Position numbers and translations under genes: made by a program. From Aurantibacillus circumpalustris (GTDB lineage: Bacteria; Bacteroidota; Bacteroidia; B-17B0; Aurantibacillaceae), in assembly GCF_029625215.1 (NCBI RefSeq), contig NZ_CP121197.1, positions 2,170,001 through 2,234,000 of the forward strand: DNA of 64,000 nt, written 5' to 3'. The first letter of the stretch is position 1; each line of letters opens with the position of its first letter. This document shows positions 27,981-36,181 of this stretch, in pieces. A model generated the notes under the pieces. The model did no database searches, had not been told where the DNA came from, and was given only the letters and a program-made list of their open reading frames with translations.

Positions 27981-29218
27981 CGCAGACACAATTCCACCGC
28001 GCTCTTAAAAGCGTCTTCATGAAAGCCGTAATTAAAATAGCTTCCACAAAAATAAAGTGGTCCGTTTTGGTTCAACAAAGGTAGTTTCTTTTGTGCATTA
28101 ATAGCAGGTAAATCAAATAGTGGGTGTTCGTAGTCAATTTCTCTTATAAGTTTATTTTTAGCAATACTATTTGGAAAGGCATTAATCGAAACAAAATAAT
28201 TTTTCTTTTTACTTACTCCTTGTAAGTTATTCATCCAATAAATAGTTGTCGGCAAAAGTTCTCTGTCAATCTCCTCGATTCGGTAATTCCAGCTACTCCA
28301 TGTTTTTTTATTTTTTGGCATCACTGATTCATCCGTATGCACTGTTGCAATATTTTTCTGGTATTTAAACGGACTTAAGAGACGTTTTTCATCAGCACTT
28401 GGTTCTGTCAAGATTTTTAAAGCTTGATCGGCATGACAAGCGAAAATCACCTTATCAAATTCTTTTTGTGTTCCATCTTTTAAAATAACGATCGCTTTTT
28501 TATCTTTTTTTGAGACGCTCACAACAGCATTATTGATCTGAATTTCATCTTTAAAAGGTTTGATTAGAATTTCTTTATACGATTCGCTCCCTTTTTCTAA
28601 AGTGTACCATTGGTGTTGCGTGTTTAAGCCTAAAAAGCCGTGGTTCTTAAAAAATCGAATGAGTGTTAAGGCAGGAAAGTCCAGCATCTTGTCCATCGGT
28701 GTACTCCAAACTGCAGAACTCATTGGCACTAAGTATTTCCAAAGCATCTCTTCACTAAATTTAAATTCCTTAATGAATTCTCTTAATGAATGATTTTCGT
28801 ACCGCTTGTCTTCAAGTATTTCTAAACTTATTTTATTAAATCTAGAAATTTCCATTAACATTTTAATGTATGAAATGTTGAAGATATTCTTGCGTTGTGC
28901 AAACAAACCGTTTATTCCCGAACTGCAGTATTCTAGTCCGGTAGGTTTGTACTGAACGCTAAAGGACATGTCTGTTTTTTTAATCGACGCTTTTATTTCA
29001 TCAAATAATTTTACGAGATTGGGATAGGTTTCAAAATTAAAAACCATAAAACCAGTATCCATAAACACATCTTTTCCATCTTCGTCAACGGCAACTGTAT
29101 TTGTGTGTCCTCCTATATAATCGTTCTGTTCAAAAATACTGAGTTCGTATTTTTTATGCAGGAAATGTGCGCAACCCATTCCTGCAATTCCTGTTCCTAT
29201 GATTGCTAACTTCTCCAT
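27974..29218 (-). CDS. FAD-dependent amine-oxidase-like oxidoreductase (COG2907 type), 414 aa
   Basis: Rossmann FAD-binding start LAIIGTGIAGMGCAHFL with GxGxxG at residues 8-13. It continues with YIGGHTNTV, the second nucleotide-contact motif FACHADQALKIL and a C-terminal FCGSYFNYGFHEDAF FAD motif. Cytosolic. Its start overlaps the stop of the upstream esterase gene by one base (TAATG), so translation is coupled. In other bacteria the DUF1365-Cfa-COG2907 trio is implicated in fatty-acid methylation and oxidation. The exact reaction here is inferred, not known. The repeat supplies its stop codon. Confidence 0.88.
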   Translation of the reverse strand: MEKLAIIGTGIAGMGCAHFLHKKYELSIFEQNDYIGGHTNTVAVDEDGKDVFMDTGFMVFNFETYPNLVKLFDEIKASIKKTDMSFSVQYKPTGLEYCSSGINGLFAQRKNIFNISYIKMLMEISRFNKISLEILEDKRYENHSLREFIKEFKFSEEMLWKYLVPMSSAVWSTPMDKMLDFPALTLIRFFKNHGFLGLNTQHQWYTLEKGSESYKEILIKPFKDEIQINNAVVSVSKKDKKAIVILKDGTQKEFDKVIFACHADQALKILTEPSADEKRLLSPFKYQKNIATVHTDESVMPKNKKTWSSWNYRIEEIDRELLPTTIYWMNNLQGVSKKKNYFVSINAFPNSIAKNKLIREIDYEHPLFDLPAINAQKKLPLLNQNGPLYFCGSYFNYGFHEDAFKSAVELCLRM

Positions 29219-30351
29219 TAATTTCTGGTCACTGAGTAAATAAATCGTTCTATACTAAAAGTTGTAATTTGGCCGCTGGGACCGTTAATAGTGTAATCGC
29301 AACCATGCGATGCCCACGGCAAGTTTAAAAAATAATGAGGCACTTTTTTTTCTTCTAGTTTTTTATCCAAATGAACGCTGTGAAAATAAGAAACCAGTGC
29401 GTCATGTGGCCCATGAATGAGTAGAGTAGGGGGTGAGTTCTCTTCCGCAAATTCAAAAGCACTTGCTTCATGATATTTTTGAGGAACGTCGTCAATTAAA
29501 CCGCCGAAATAATCCCTGAAAATTTGTTCAGTATTTAAGACTAATTTATTTGACCTAAATCTTGCACCCCAAACCATATCTGCTGGTCCGTAAAACGAAA
29601 CAACTCCTTTGATGTTTTGATTATTAAATGTGTAGGCTGCAACCAAAGCTATTTGTGCACCCGCTGATCTTCCCAATAAAACAAAATTAGTGGTATCAAT
29701 TTTTAAGTCCTCAGAATTATTTATTAAAAAGGCTAAAGCATCTTTTGTGTCCTCAACCTGTGAAGGTGATTTAAATTCAGGCGCCTTACGATAATTAATA
29801 GAGGCGACATGATAGCCTTTTTGCGACAAATAGTAGTTAAGGTCAGGTAACTGTTTGCTGTCGCCAGACGACCAGGATCCGCCATGAATGACTATTATGC
29901 AGGGATGCTTACCTTCTAATAAAGATGGATAAAAATCAATTTCGAGATTTTCATCTTCTGTTTTTTTATACACTAAAATTTGAGGTTCTGTTTTTTGAAA
30001 CCCTATTCCGGTAAGTAGTTTCAATAGTGAAAAAGGTTGTTTAAGGAAATCGTTTTTCTTTTGAAATGGAAAGTTTTTAGCAAGATCTTCTTCCAGATTT
30101 TTACCACGGCTATGAACTTCAAAAATCGGCAAACAATAAAATACAAGACTTATACTTGAAATAAAAATCACCACAATTTTATAATAATCGGCGTAAAAAC
30201 AAGATATTATGAATAAAGAAGTAATTGTTATAGGAATGTATGGAAACTCAATAGTTACAATTGATACTTTCCACAAAAAGTTTGTTGGTGCTTTAAAAAA
30301 AACCAAAAGAGAAATGAGAAATAAAAGTAATGCAATGACCAATCGCCACAT
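29218..30351 (-). CDS. Membrane-anchored alpha/beta hydrolase (esterase/lipase, HSL/BD-FAE-like), 377 aa
   Basis: About three N-terminal membrane helices (residues ~1-85) precede an alpha/beta-hydrolase domain. It has the oxyanion motif VIHGGSWSSGD, the nucleophile elbow GRSAG, the acid residue in HGPHDALV and the catalytic His in WASHGCDY. It probably hydrolyses a carboxyl ester at the membrane. It lies inside the lipid-modification cluster, one base from the next start on one side and one base after the methyltransferase on the other, so a lipid or acyl ester is the likely substrate. This enzyme is not a usual member of DUF1365 clusters that I know. Confidence 0.88.
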   Translation of the reverse strand: MWRLVIALLLFLISLLVFFKAPTNFLWKVSIVTIEFPYIPITITSLFIISCFYADYYKIVVIFISSISLVFYCLPIFEVHSRGKNLEEDLAKNFPFQKKNDFLKQPFSLLKLLTGIGFQKTEPQILVYKKTEDENLEIDFYPSLLEGKHPCIIVIHGGSWSSGDSKQLPDLNYYLSQKGYHVASINYRKAPEFKSPSQVEDTKDALAFLINNSEDLKIDTTNFVLLGRSAGAQIALVAAYTFNNQNIKGVVSFYGPADMVWGARFRSNKLVLNTEQIFRDYFGGLIDDVPQKYHEASAFEFAEENSPPTLLIHGPHDALVSYFHSVHLDKKLEEKKVPHYFLNLPWASHGCDYTINGPSGQITTFSIERFIYSVTRN

Positions 30352-30352
30352 A

Positions 30353-31381
30353 TTAATTTTTATTGAAAAGGTAGTGACTTACAATCCATTCTTCGCCATT
30401 ATTATAACCCCACAATTCGGCGCAAGCCATGTAAAATATACGCCAATAAACCCACCATTTAAGAGCATCTTTTTTGCCGTAAGTAATTTCAAAAATGGTC
30501 ATAATTTCTTTTTTATGCTTATCCATATTTTTCAACCAAGCCTCAGATGTTTTGCTGTAGTGCATGCCACTCACACGCCAATGTTTTTCTATACTTAAAT
30601 TTTCGTTAAAGTAAAGTAAAAGGTCATCACTAGGCATTATACCGCCCGTAAAAAAGTACTTGCTCATCCAATCTGTTTCATCTAACACTTCAAATTTGTA
30701 AGCTAGTTCTTTATGGGTGAAAATATGAACAAATAATTTCCCTTGCGGTTTTAGGGCATTAGCAACAAGTAACATGAGTTTTTTGTAATTGCGCATGTGC
30801 TCAAACATTTCAACCGAAACAACACGATCGTATGTATGTTCTGGTTTAAAATCATTCATGTTAACTGTGATTACAGTTAAGTTTGTAATCCCTCTTTGTG
30901 TTGCCTGATTGTCAATGTATGTTTTTTGCGTTTTCGAATTTGAAACAACTGTAATCCTACTTTTAGAATATCTGGCCGCCATAAATAGTGATAAAGAACC
31001 CCAACCACAACCAAGCTCTAGTACATCTTGACCATCTTGCAGCTCAGCACGCTCGCAAGTCAGTTCCAGCATGTCTTTTTCCGAGGTGTCAATAGTTGAG
31101 ACGCCTTCTTTCCAGTATCCACTACTGTATTTTAAATGTTTTCCGAGACAATGCTGATAGAATTCAGTCGGAACTTCGTAATGTTGTTCATTAGCCTCTT
31201 GTGTATTAATAGCAATAGGAGAACTTTTTAGTTCTTCAATTAATTGCATTAAATGTTTCTGATTGTTTTCTGGACTTCCTTTGTCCTCGTCTTTCAGGCG
31301 TTGTTTCAATAATTTTCTAATTCCAATGCGAATGAAAACATCCGGAATTTTATTTTTTTCTAAGAATGTATTATACCACAT
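30353..31381 (-). CDS. Second cyclopropane-synthase-like SAM methyltransferase, 342 aa
   Basis: SAM site VLELGCGWGS (121-129), SVEMFEHMRNY, LFVHIFTHK, FFTGGIMPS and a C-terminal YMACAELWGY segment. It lacks the full N-terminal domain of classical Cfa and resembles the coclaurine N-methyltransferase-like branch of the family. Ser87 (KYSSGYW) stands where E. coli Cfa has Cys139; the Glu-His and later His are kept. It follows DUF1295 in the same operon. Whether it methylates a lipid acyl chain or an amine cannot be told from sequence. Confidence 0.88.
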   Translation of the reverse strand: MWYNTFLEKNKIPDVFIRIGIRKLLKQRLKDEDKGSPENNQKHLMQLIEELKSSPIAINTQEANEQHYEVPTEFYQHCLGKHLKYSSGYWKEGVSTIDTSEKDMLELTCERAELQDGQDVLELGCGWGSLSLFMAARYSKSRITVVSNSKTQKTYIDNQATQRGITNLTVITVNMNDFKPEHTYDRVVSVEMFEHMRNYKKLMLLVANALKPQGKLFVHIFTHKELAYKFEVLDETDWMSKYFFTGGIMPSDDLLLYFNENLSIEKHWRVSGMHYSKTSEAWLKNMDKHKKEIMTIFEITYGKKDALKWWVYWRIFYMACAELWGYNNGEEWIVSHYLFNKN

Positions 31382-31392
31382 ACCTATTTTTT

Positions 31393-31480
31393 AATGGAAA
31401 ATGTAAGATGGTAGATGGAAAATGTAATTACTCTTTTTCATTGCTAGTTCACCTCTTTCATTTTCCCGTTTACATTTTAC
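31393..31480. repeat. TGGAAAATG-family repeat forming an imperfect hairpin
   Basis: Left arm words ATGGAAAATGTAAGATGG and GATGGAAAATG (31393-31428). The right arm has the complementary CATTTTCCC and TTTACATTTTAC (31457-31480). Arms match at about 18 of 25 positions. It fills the gap between two operon genes and includes the DUF1295 stop codon. Confidence 0.65.
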
Positions 31481-32256
31481 TTTTTTTTGAACCACGGAAC
31501 AAAAACACTTGTTGTCTTTTGATACTTTTTATAAGCTTCTCCTTTGCTTCGAATAGCTTGTTCTTCTGTCATAGGAATGCCGGTTACTTTAAAAATTAAA
31601 TAGCCAATAGAAATGGGGCAAATAACCGCTAACCAACCATAAGGACTTGGTAAGGCAAAAATCAAAACTGAAATCCATATTGAAAATTGAAAAAAGTAAT
31701 TCGGATGTCTTGAATAATTCCACAAACCGTATTGGCAGACTTTTCCTTTGTTTTCAGCTTGTTTTTTAAAGTGCTGCAATTGCCAGTCTGAAACACCTTC
31801 ACCAATAATGCAAAGAAACCAAAGTACGGCACCAATGTATTCGATTGTGGTAATTTCTGGAGATGTATTAAGAGCGATAATAAAAAACGGAATCGATAAC
31901 ATGACATTTGAAAATGCCTGCATTTGAAAAAAGAAAAAGAATTTTGTCTTGTTCCATTCTTCCCTTAATTTTTTATAACGGCCTTCTTCAACATCTAAAT
32001 GCGATCCAACTCTAATTGACAAGTAAATTCCAAGTCGAATGCTCCATAAAGCTGCTAGTGCACAAACAAGATTTTTTCTTTCGGAAAAACCATCAGCTAG
32101 CAACCAAATGATAATAGCGATTACCAAAAAATTGGTGGACCAAAAAATATCTACAATGCCATTATTTTTAATTTTTAAGGCCCAAAGCCAAATAAGGATC
32201 ATGATAATGGCCACTATTGCCCATGAAATTAAAGGTATTGATAAATATTGGCTCAT
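31477..32256 (-). CDS. DUF1295 membrane protein (steroid 5-alpha-reductase-like), 259 aa
   Basis: Seven or so membrane helices. The C-terminal motif GLWNYSRHPNYFFQFSIW and later EEQAIRSKGEAYKKYQ are typical of the DUF1295/isoprenylcysteine-methyltransferase-like superfamily, whose characterised members are membrane reductases or methyltransferases using NADPH or SAM. It is the first gene of the minus-strand lipid cluster. A reductase role in forming a saturated or methyl-branched chain is plausible by context but not shown. Confidence 0.88.
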   Translation of the reverse strand: MSQYLSIPLISWAIVAIIMILIWLWALKIKNNGIVDIFWSTNFLVIAIIIWLLADGFSERKNLVCALAALWSIRLGIYLSIRVGSHLDVEEGRYKKLREEWNKTKFFFFFQMQAFSNVMLSIPFFIIALNTSPEITTIEYIGAVLWFLCIIGEGVSDWQLQHFKKQAENKGKVCQYGLWNYSRHPNYFFQFSIWISVLIFALPSPYGWLAVICPISIGYLIFKVTGIPMTEEQAIRSKGEAYKKYQKTTSVFVPWFKKK

Positions 32257-32364
32257 GTTTAAACGATAAGTTAAGTAGCTATAACAATTCTAAGAAGAAT
32301 TAGTTCACGCGGTACACTTAAACTTACGAATAAAATCTTGAAATAGTTTTAAAAGAGAATAAAT

Positions 32365-33093
32365 CTATTTCTCTCCCGAATAAATTGCCGCAATACCAAA
32401 ACTAACAAGTTCAAAAGAGGTGTTCTTGTATTTAAGACTGTTTAGAATTTCTATGAATTTTTCATTATGAGGAAAAGCCTTTACACTTTCTGTCAAATAG
32501 GTGTAAGCTCTTGTATCTTTTGAAAATATTTTGCCAATAAATGGCGTTACTTTAGAAAAATAGAAATTGTAAAATCCTTTAATGAATGCGTTGCGGGGAT
32601 AAGAAAATTCGAGCACAACTAATTGCCCGCCTGGTTTCAGCATTCTATGTAAATTACTCAAACCTGCATTTAAATTCTGGAAATTACGAACTCCAAATCC
32701 AACAACAATCGCATCAAAACTATTGTCCGGAAAAAATATAGTTTCAGCATTACCGTTTTTTAAAGAAATTATAGAATCCAATTTCAGAACTTTTAATTTC
32801 TCTCTACCATACTTCATCATCCCGTCACTGATATCAATTCCAATAATGGATTCTGGATTTAATTTCGCGCATTCAATGGCAAAATCTCCAGTGCCTGTAG
32901 CAACATCTAATATTTTTTTTGGTTGTTTATCTTTTAAAAGTTTAACACATCTTTTTCTCCAGCCTCTGTGTATGCCTAAAGAAAGAATGCTATTTAAAAG
33001 GTCGTAACGTTTGGCGATGTTATCGAACATCAGCGCTACTTGTTCTTTTTTTTCGTCTTGTGTATTGTATGGTGTAACTGAATCATGCTTCAT
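32365..33093 (-). CDS. ubiE: Demethylmenaquinone methyltransferase UbiE/MenG, 242 aa
   Basis: Cytosolic or membrane-peripheral SAM methyltransferase for the last step of menaquinone synthesis. Family signatures: MFDNIAKRYDLLNSILSLG near residue 23, SAM site ILDVATGTGDFAIE, FGVRNFQNL and VVLEFSYPRN. Length is typical. It is separated from the lipid cluster by ~110 bp and preceded by the 36-bp CACAGAG element, the left-hand copy of which begins right at its start codon. Confidence 0.95.
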   Translation of the reverse strand: MKHDSVTPYNTQDEKKEQVALMFDNIAKRYDLLNSILSLGIHRGWRKRCVKLLKDKQPKKILDVATGTGDFAIECAKLNPESIIGIDISDGMMKYGREKLKVLKLDSIISLKNGNAETIFFPDNSFDAIVVGFGVRNFQNLNAGLSNLHRMLKPGGQLVVLEFSYPRNAFIKGFYNFYFSKVTPFIGKIFSKDTRAYTYLTESVKAFPHNEKFIEILNSLKYKNTSFELVSFGIAAIYSGEK

Positions 33094-33132
33094 TTTAACA
33101 CAGAGTTTGAGAGTAAATGAGGAGCACAGAGA
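33093..33132 (+). repeat. 36-bp CACAGAG element, left copy
   Basis: Unit 33097-33132: AACACAGAG, N4, AGAG, then an A/G-rich stretch with GAGG, ending CACAGAGA. The outer 13 bp (33093-33105) are the exact reverse complement of 33825-33837. Confidence 0.75.
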
Positions 33133-33246
33133 CTTCTCTTGATGATACGATAATAAGAAAATTATTAAAATTAGATTTCATTAGTTAATTCGAGACTAGG
33201 TCATATTAATTTACAAAAAACATTAAAGAAAATTTTACAGAATCGT

Positions 33247-33648
33247 TTAATTATTAAGGTCTCCATTAATTCTTCTTCTAATTCCGTCTTTTAGCAATTC
33301 GACGTTAAAGTTAATAAGTAAACCTAGTTTTTTGTTTGAAAGCTTTAAATATGTCATTAATTGAGCTTCATGTATAGGTTGAAGATCTTCAATGGATTTA
33401 ATTTCTAGTATTAACACATTGTTGACTAATATGTCAAGTATAAAATCTTTATCTAATTTTTCTTTTCTAAAATAAACTGGAAGCTTAACTTGATGTTTTA
33501 CGTCTAACCCTTCTTCACGCAATAATTTTATGAGGCATATTTCGTATACTGATTCAAGAAGACCGGGTCCAAGCTCTTTATGTACTTCTATTGCACACTT
33601 AATTACTAGTTTTGTCAGCTCATTATATTCGACTTCTGTGTATTTCAT
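33247..33648 (-). CDS. GxxExxY protein (PD-(D/E)xK nuclease-like fold), 133 aa
   Basis: Signature GPGLLESVYE near residue 27, then FRKEKLDKDFILDILVNNVLILEIKS and LMTYLKLSNKKLGLLINF. These match the GxxExxY family: a short protein with acidic and Lys residues (DFILD, LEIKS) arranged as in restriction-endonuclease-like folds. No activity has been established that I know. It stands alone in a 770-bp gap between ubiE and the heptokinase gene, bracketed by one upright and two inverted copies of a 36-bp repeat. Confidence 0.92.
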   Translation of the reverse strand: MKYTEVEYNELTKLVIKCAIEVHKELGPGLLESVYEICLIKLLREEGLDVKHQVKLPVYFRKEKLDKDFILDILVNNVLILEIKSIEDLQPIHEAQLMTYLKLSNKKLGLLINFNVELLKDGIRRRINGDLNN

Positions 33649-33720
33649 TCTAATAAGTAATACCTTAGAGTTGGATTATAAAACACTTTTTCATTCTTAG
33701 TTTAGTTAAAATTAAGATTT

Positions 33721-33756
33721 TCTCAATGAACATTTTAATCTCTGTTTCTCAGCGTT
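33721..33756 (-). repeat. 36-bp CACAGAG element, middle copy (inverted)
   Basis: On the minus strand: AACGCTGAG, N4, AGAG, ATTAA, ending CATTGAGA; same 36-bp length and block layout as the other two copies, more diverged. Confidence 0.65.
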
Positions 33757-33797
33757 CAATTTGAAAGGTAAATCCTACTAGTTGGTAGTATTATTTT

Positions 33798-33837
33798 TCT
33801 CTGTGAACCTCTTAATCTCTTTTTCTCTGTGTTAAAA
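33798..33837 (-). repeat. 36-bp CACAGAG element, right copy (inverted)
   Basis: Unit 33798-33833, on the minus strand AACACAGAG, N4, AGAG, then GAGG and CACAGAGA. It matches the left copy at 26 of 36 positions with no gaps. Confidence 0.75.
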
Positions 33838-33865
33838 AAGGATGCTAACTGTTCTTATATGCACG

Positions 33866-34882
33866 TTATTTTACGAATTCCAACTTCAAAGCCTCTTCCA
33901 ATAACTGCTCTTTATTAACCGGTACAACACCGATTTGTTCGCAGACAAGTCCACCTGAAAGATTAGAAATAGCGGCTGTTAAAATATCGTTACAATCTAG
34001 AGCTCTGCATAAGGAGGCAACGCTAATAACGGTATCGCCGGCTCCACTCACATCAGCAATACTTCTAATATGCGCAGGTAAATGTTCTTTTACTTTTCTT
34101 GAATTAGTAATCACACCTTTTTCTGCAAGGGTAAGTAAAACGGTTTCTACTTTTTGTTTTACACGAAAACTACTTACGGCTCTTTGTAACTCGTTAATGT
34201 TATCACCAGAAATATCGAGCTTCACACCTTCACGTAGTTCTTTTAAATTTGGTTTGAATAAACTTACACCTTTATAGGAATTAAAGTTCTTCTTCTTAGG
34301 ATCTACGCAGGTAGGAATCCCTTTACTTTTAGTGAGTTCTACAACTTTAGAAATTAGTTTCGGGGTAATTAATCCTTTATTATAATCTTCGAAAATAATC
34401 ACATCGATTTTGTCATGACTAATAATATAAGAAATCAATGTAATGAGTTGTTGTGTTTCATGTGCAGTAATATCTTCTTCCTCTTCTTCGTCTACACGCA
34501 GTAATTGTGTGTTATTGCCGATTACCCTTGTTTTTACAGTTGTAACACGGTCGCGACTTTTTAAAATTCCTTTTTGACTGAGTTTTTGGTTTTTAAGAAG
34601 ATCCATAAACGCCTGACCTTCATAATCAACACCAATTACAGAACACAAAATTGGATTTGCACCAAGCGCTTGAATGTTTAACGCAACATTTGCAGCACCG
34701 CCAAGCCTTCTTTCTTTTTTAGCCACAGCAACAATAGGCACGGGTGCCTCTGGTGAAATTCTACTTACTTTTCCCCACAAATAACTATCAATCATAACGT
34801 CTCCAATAATGAGTACGTTTAAGTTATTGAAGGATTTAAAAATATCGCGGATGCGGTCTTTTTTAATTGAAAATCTTTTCAT
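33866..34882 (-). CDS. rfaE1: D-glycero-beta-D-manno-heptose-7-phosphate kinase (RfaE1/HldE N-domain type), 338 aa
   Basis: PfkB-family sugar kinase for ADP-heptose synthesis, used in lipopolysaccharide core. Motifs: VMIDSYLWGKVSRISPEAPV near residue 28, RLGGAANVALNIQALG, FEDYNKGLI, CVDPKKKNF and the C-terminal ADVSGAGDTVIS with the catalytic Asp. The length covers only the kinase half; the cytidylyl/adenylyltransferase (RfaE2) domain is absent and must be elsewhere if the pathway is complete. Start lies 12 bp after the aminotransferase stop, so the two are co-transcribed. Confidence 0.92.
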   Translation of the reverse strand: MKRFSIKKDRIRDIFKSFNNLNVLIIGDVMIDSYLWGKVSRISPEAPVPIVAVAKKERRLGGAANVALNIQALGANPILCSVIGVDYEGQAFMDLLKNQKLSQKGILKSRDRVTTVKTRVIGNNTQLLRVDEEEEEDITAHETQQLITLISYIISHDKIDVIIFEDYNKGLITPKLISKVVELTKSKGIPTCVDPKKKNFNSYKGVSLFKPNLKELREGVKLDISGDNINELQRAVSSFRVKQKVETVLLTLAEKGVITNSRKVKEHLPAHIRSIADVSGAGDTVISVASLCRALDCNDILTAAISNLSGGLVCEQIGVVPVNKEQLLEEALKLEFVK

Positions 34883-34894
34883 TCTAATTGTAAA

Positions 34895-36091
34895 TTATTG
34901 AAGTTTGGCAAGAGCCTCCTTCATTCGTCTTAAAGCTTCTATTAATTTTTCTTCGCTGGTAGCGTATGAAAATCTTACGTACCTATCTTCACCAAAGGCA
35001 GCTCCTGGAACAAGAGCGAGATGACCTTCGTCAAGCAAAAATATAGTAAGATCAGTACCATTGTTTATCACATGGTCTTTGTATTTTTTTCCAAAATAGT
35101 ACGATACTTCAGGATAGACGTAAAACGCACCTTGCGGTGTATTGGTTTTTAATCCTGGAATATCCTTCATTAGTTTAAGAACCAAATCCCTGCGTTTTAA
35201 AAATGCATTACGCATTGGCTCTATGTAAGTGGGATAATCCAATTCCATTGCCTTGTGCATTGCTTTTTGAGTAATGCTACTTGTAGCCGATGTAAATTGA
35301 CCTTGAATTTTATCGCAAGCTTGTGCAATCCATTTTGGTGCAGCCATTATTCCACCGCGCCAACCGGTCATTGCAAATCCTTTTGAAACGCCGTTAATTG
35401 TTATAATTCTGTCTTTAATAAAATCAAATTGCGCAAAACTTTGGTGTCCACCAATGAAATTAATATGCTCATAAATTTCATCACTGATAATATATAATTC
35501 TGGGTATTTGACAACAACTTCCGCCAATGCTTTTAGTTCTTGCTTGGTATACACACTGCCTGTTGGATTGCAGGGTGTACTCAACATAATAACTTTTGTT
35601 TTCGGCGTAATGGCTTTTTCTAACTGTTGTGCAGATATTTTAAAATCAGATTCAATAGTTGTATCCACAATAACAGGATTACCTTCCGCTAGTTTTAATA
35701 TTTCGAGGTAGCTCACCCAAAACGGTGCAGGAATAATAACTTCATCACCTGGGTTTACCAAACACAACACAGCATTTGCAATACTTTGTTTTGCGCCAGT
35801 AGAGACAACAATTTCATCAGCTGTATAATCTAAACCGTTATCACGTTTAAACTTCATGCAAATAGCTTCGCGTAATTCAACATATCCTGAAACATGTGTA
35901 TAGTAGCTGAAATTATCGTCAATGGCTTTTTTAGCAGCGTCTTTAATGATTTGCGGTGTAGCAAAATCTGGCTCTCCCAAACTTAAACTGATGATGTCAA
36001 TTCCCTGTGCTTTTAGTTCACGGCTTTTTCTCGCCATAGCAATTGTTTGTGACTCGGAGATTCGGTTTACTCTATCTGAAAGCTTTCCCAT
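34895..36091 (-). CDS. Class I/II pyridoxal-phosphate aminotransferase (aspartate aminotransferase type), 398 aa
   Basis: Cytosolic transaminase of the prokaryotic aspartate aminotransferase (AspB-like) subgroup. It shows LSLGEPDFATP, VVSTGAKQSIANAVL, STPCNPTGSVY, ISDEIYEHI, the PLP-Lys in NGVSKGFAMTGWRGG and the arginine in VRFSYATSEE. The start is set at ATG 36091 (MGKLSDRVNRISESQT), which matches the family N-terminus. The in-frame start 33 nt earlier adds a non-conserved leader and would overlap the promoter's downstream region. Confidence 0.93.
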   Translation of the reverse strand: MGKLSDRVNRISESQTIAMARKSRELKAQGIDIISLSLGEPDFATPQIIKDAAKKAIDDNFSYYTHVSGYVELREAICMKFKRDNGLDYTADEIVVSTGAKQSIANAVLCLVNPGDEVIIPAPFWVSYLEILKLAEGNPVIVDTTIESDFKISAQQLEKAITPKTKVIMLSTPCNPTGSVYTKQELKALAEVVVKYPELYIISDEIYEHINFIGGHQSFAQFDFIKDRIITINGVSKGFAMTGWRGGIMAAPKWIAQACDKIQGQFTSATSSITQKAMHKAMELDYPTYIEPMRNAFLKRRDLVLKLMKDIPGLKTNTPQGAFYVYPEVSYYFGKKYKDHVINNGTDLTIFLLDEGHLALVPGAAFGEDRYVRFSYATSEEKLIEALRRMKEALAKLQ

Positions 36092-36109
36092 AGAAAAATT
36101 TGTAATTAA

Positions 36110-36117
36110 CAAATCTA
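36110..36117 (-). promoter_or_regulatory. Candidate -7 promoter element (TAGATTTG, minus strand)
   Basis: Exact TAnnTTTG match on the minus strand, 18 nt before the ATG at 36091. It supports the shorter start and a promoter for the aminotransferase-rfaE1 pair. Confidence 0.5.
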
Positions 36118-36181
36118 ATAACAATTATTGAAAATGAATGATTTAAATCCAAAGATTTGAAGTGATTTAAATAGTGTTAAT

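Noticed and set aside
30209-30598. 129-codon plus-strand frame across the esterase/methyltransferase junction
   Set aside because: Lies antisense to two well-supported genes and has no recognisable motif.
32286-32301. AATTCT-AAGA-AGAATT palindrome upstream of DUF1295
   Set aside because: Short AT-rich arms are expected by chance in this composition and there is no supporting context.
33093-33837. CRISPR array suggested by three similar 36-bp units
   Set aside because: Copies are in mixed orientation, only two are near each other, they are diverged, and no cas genes are present.
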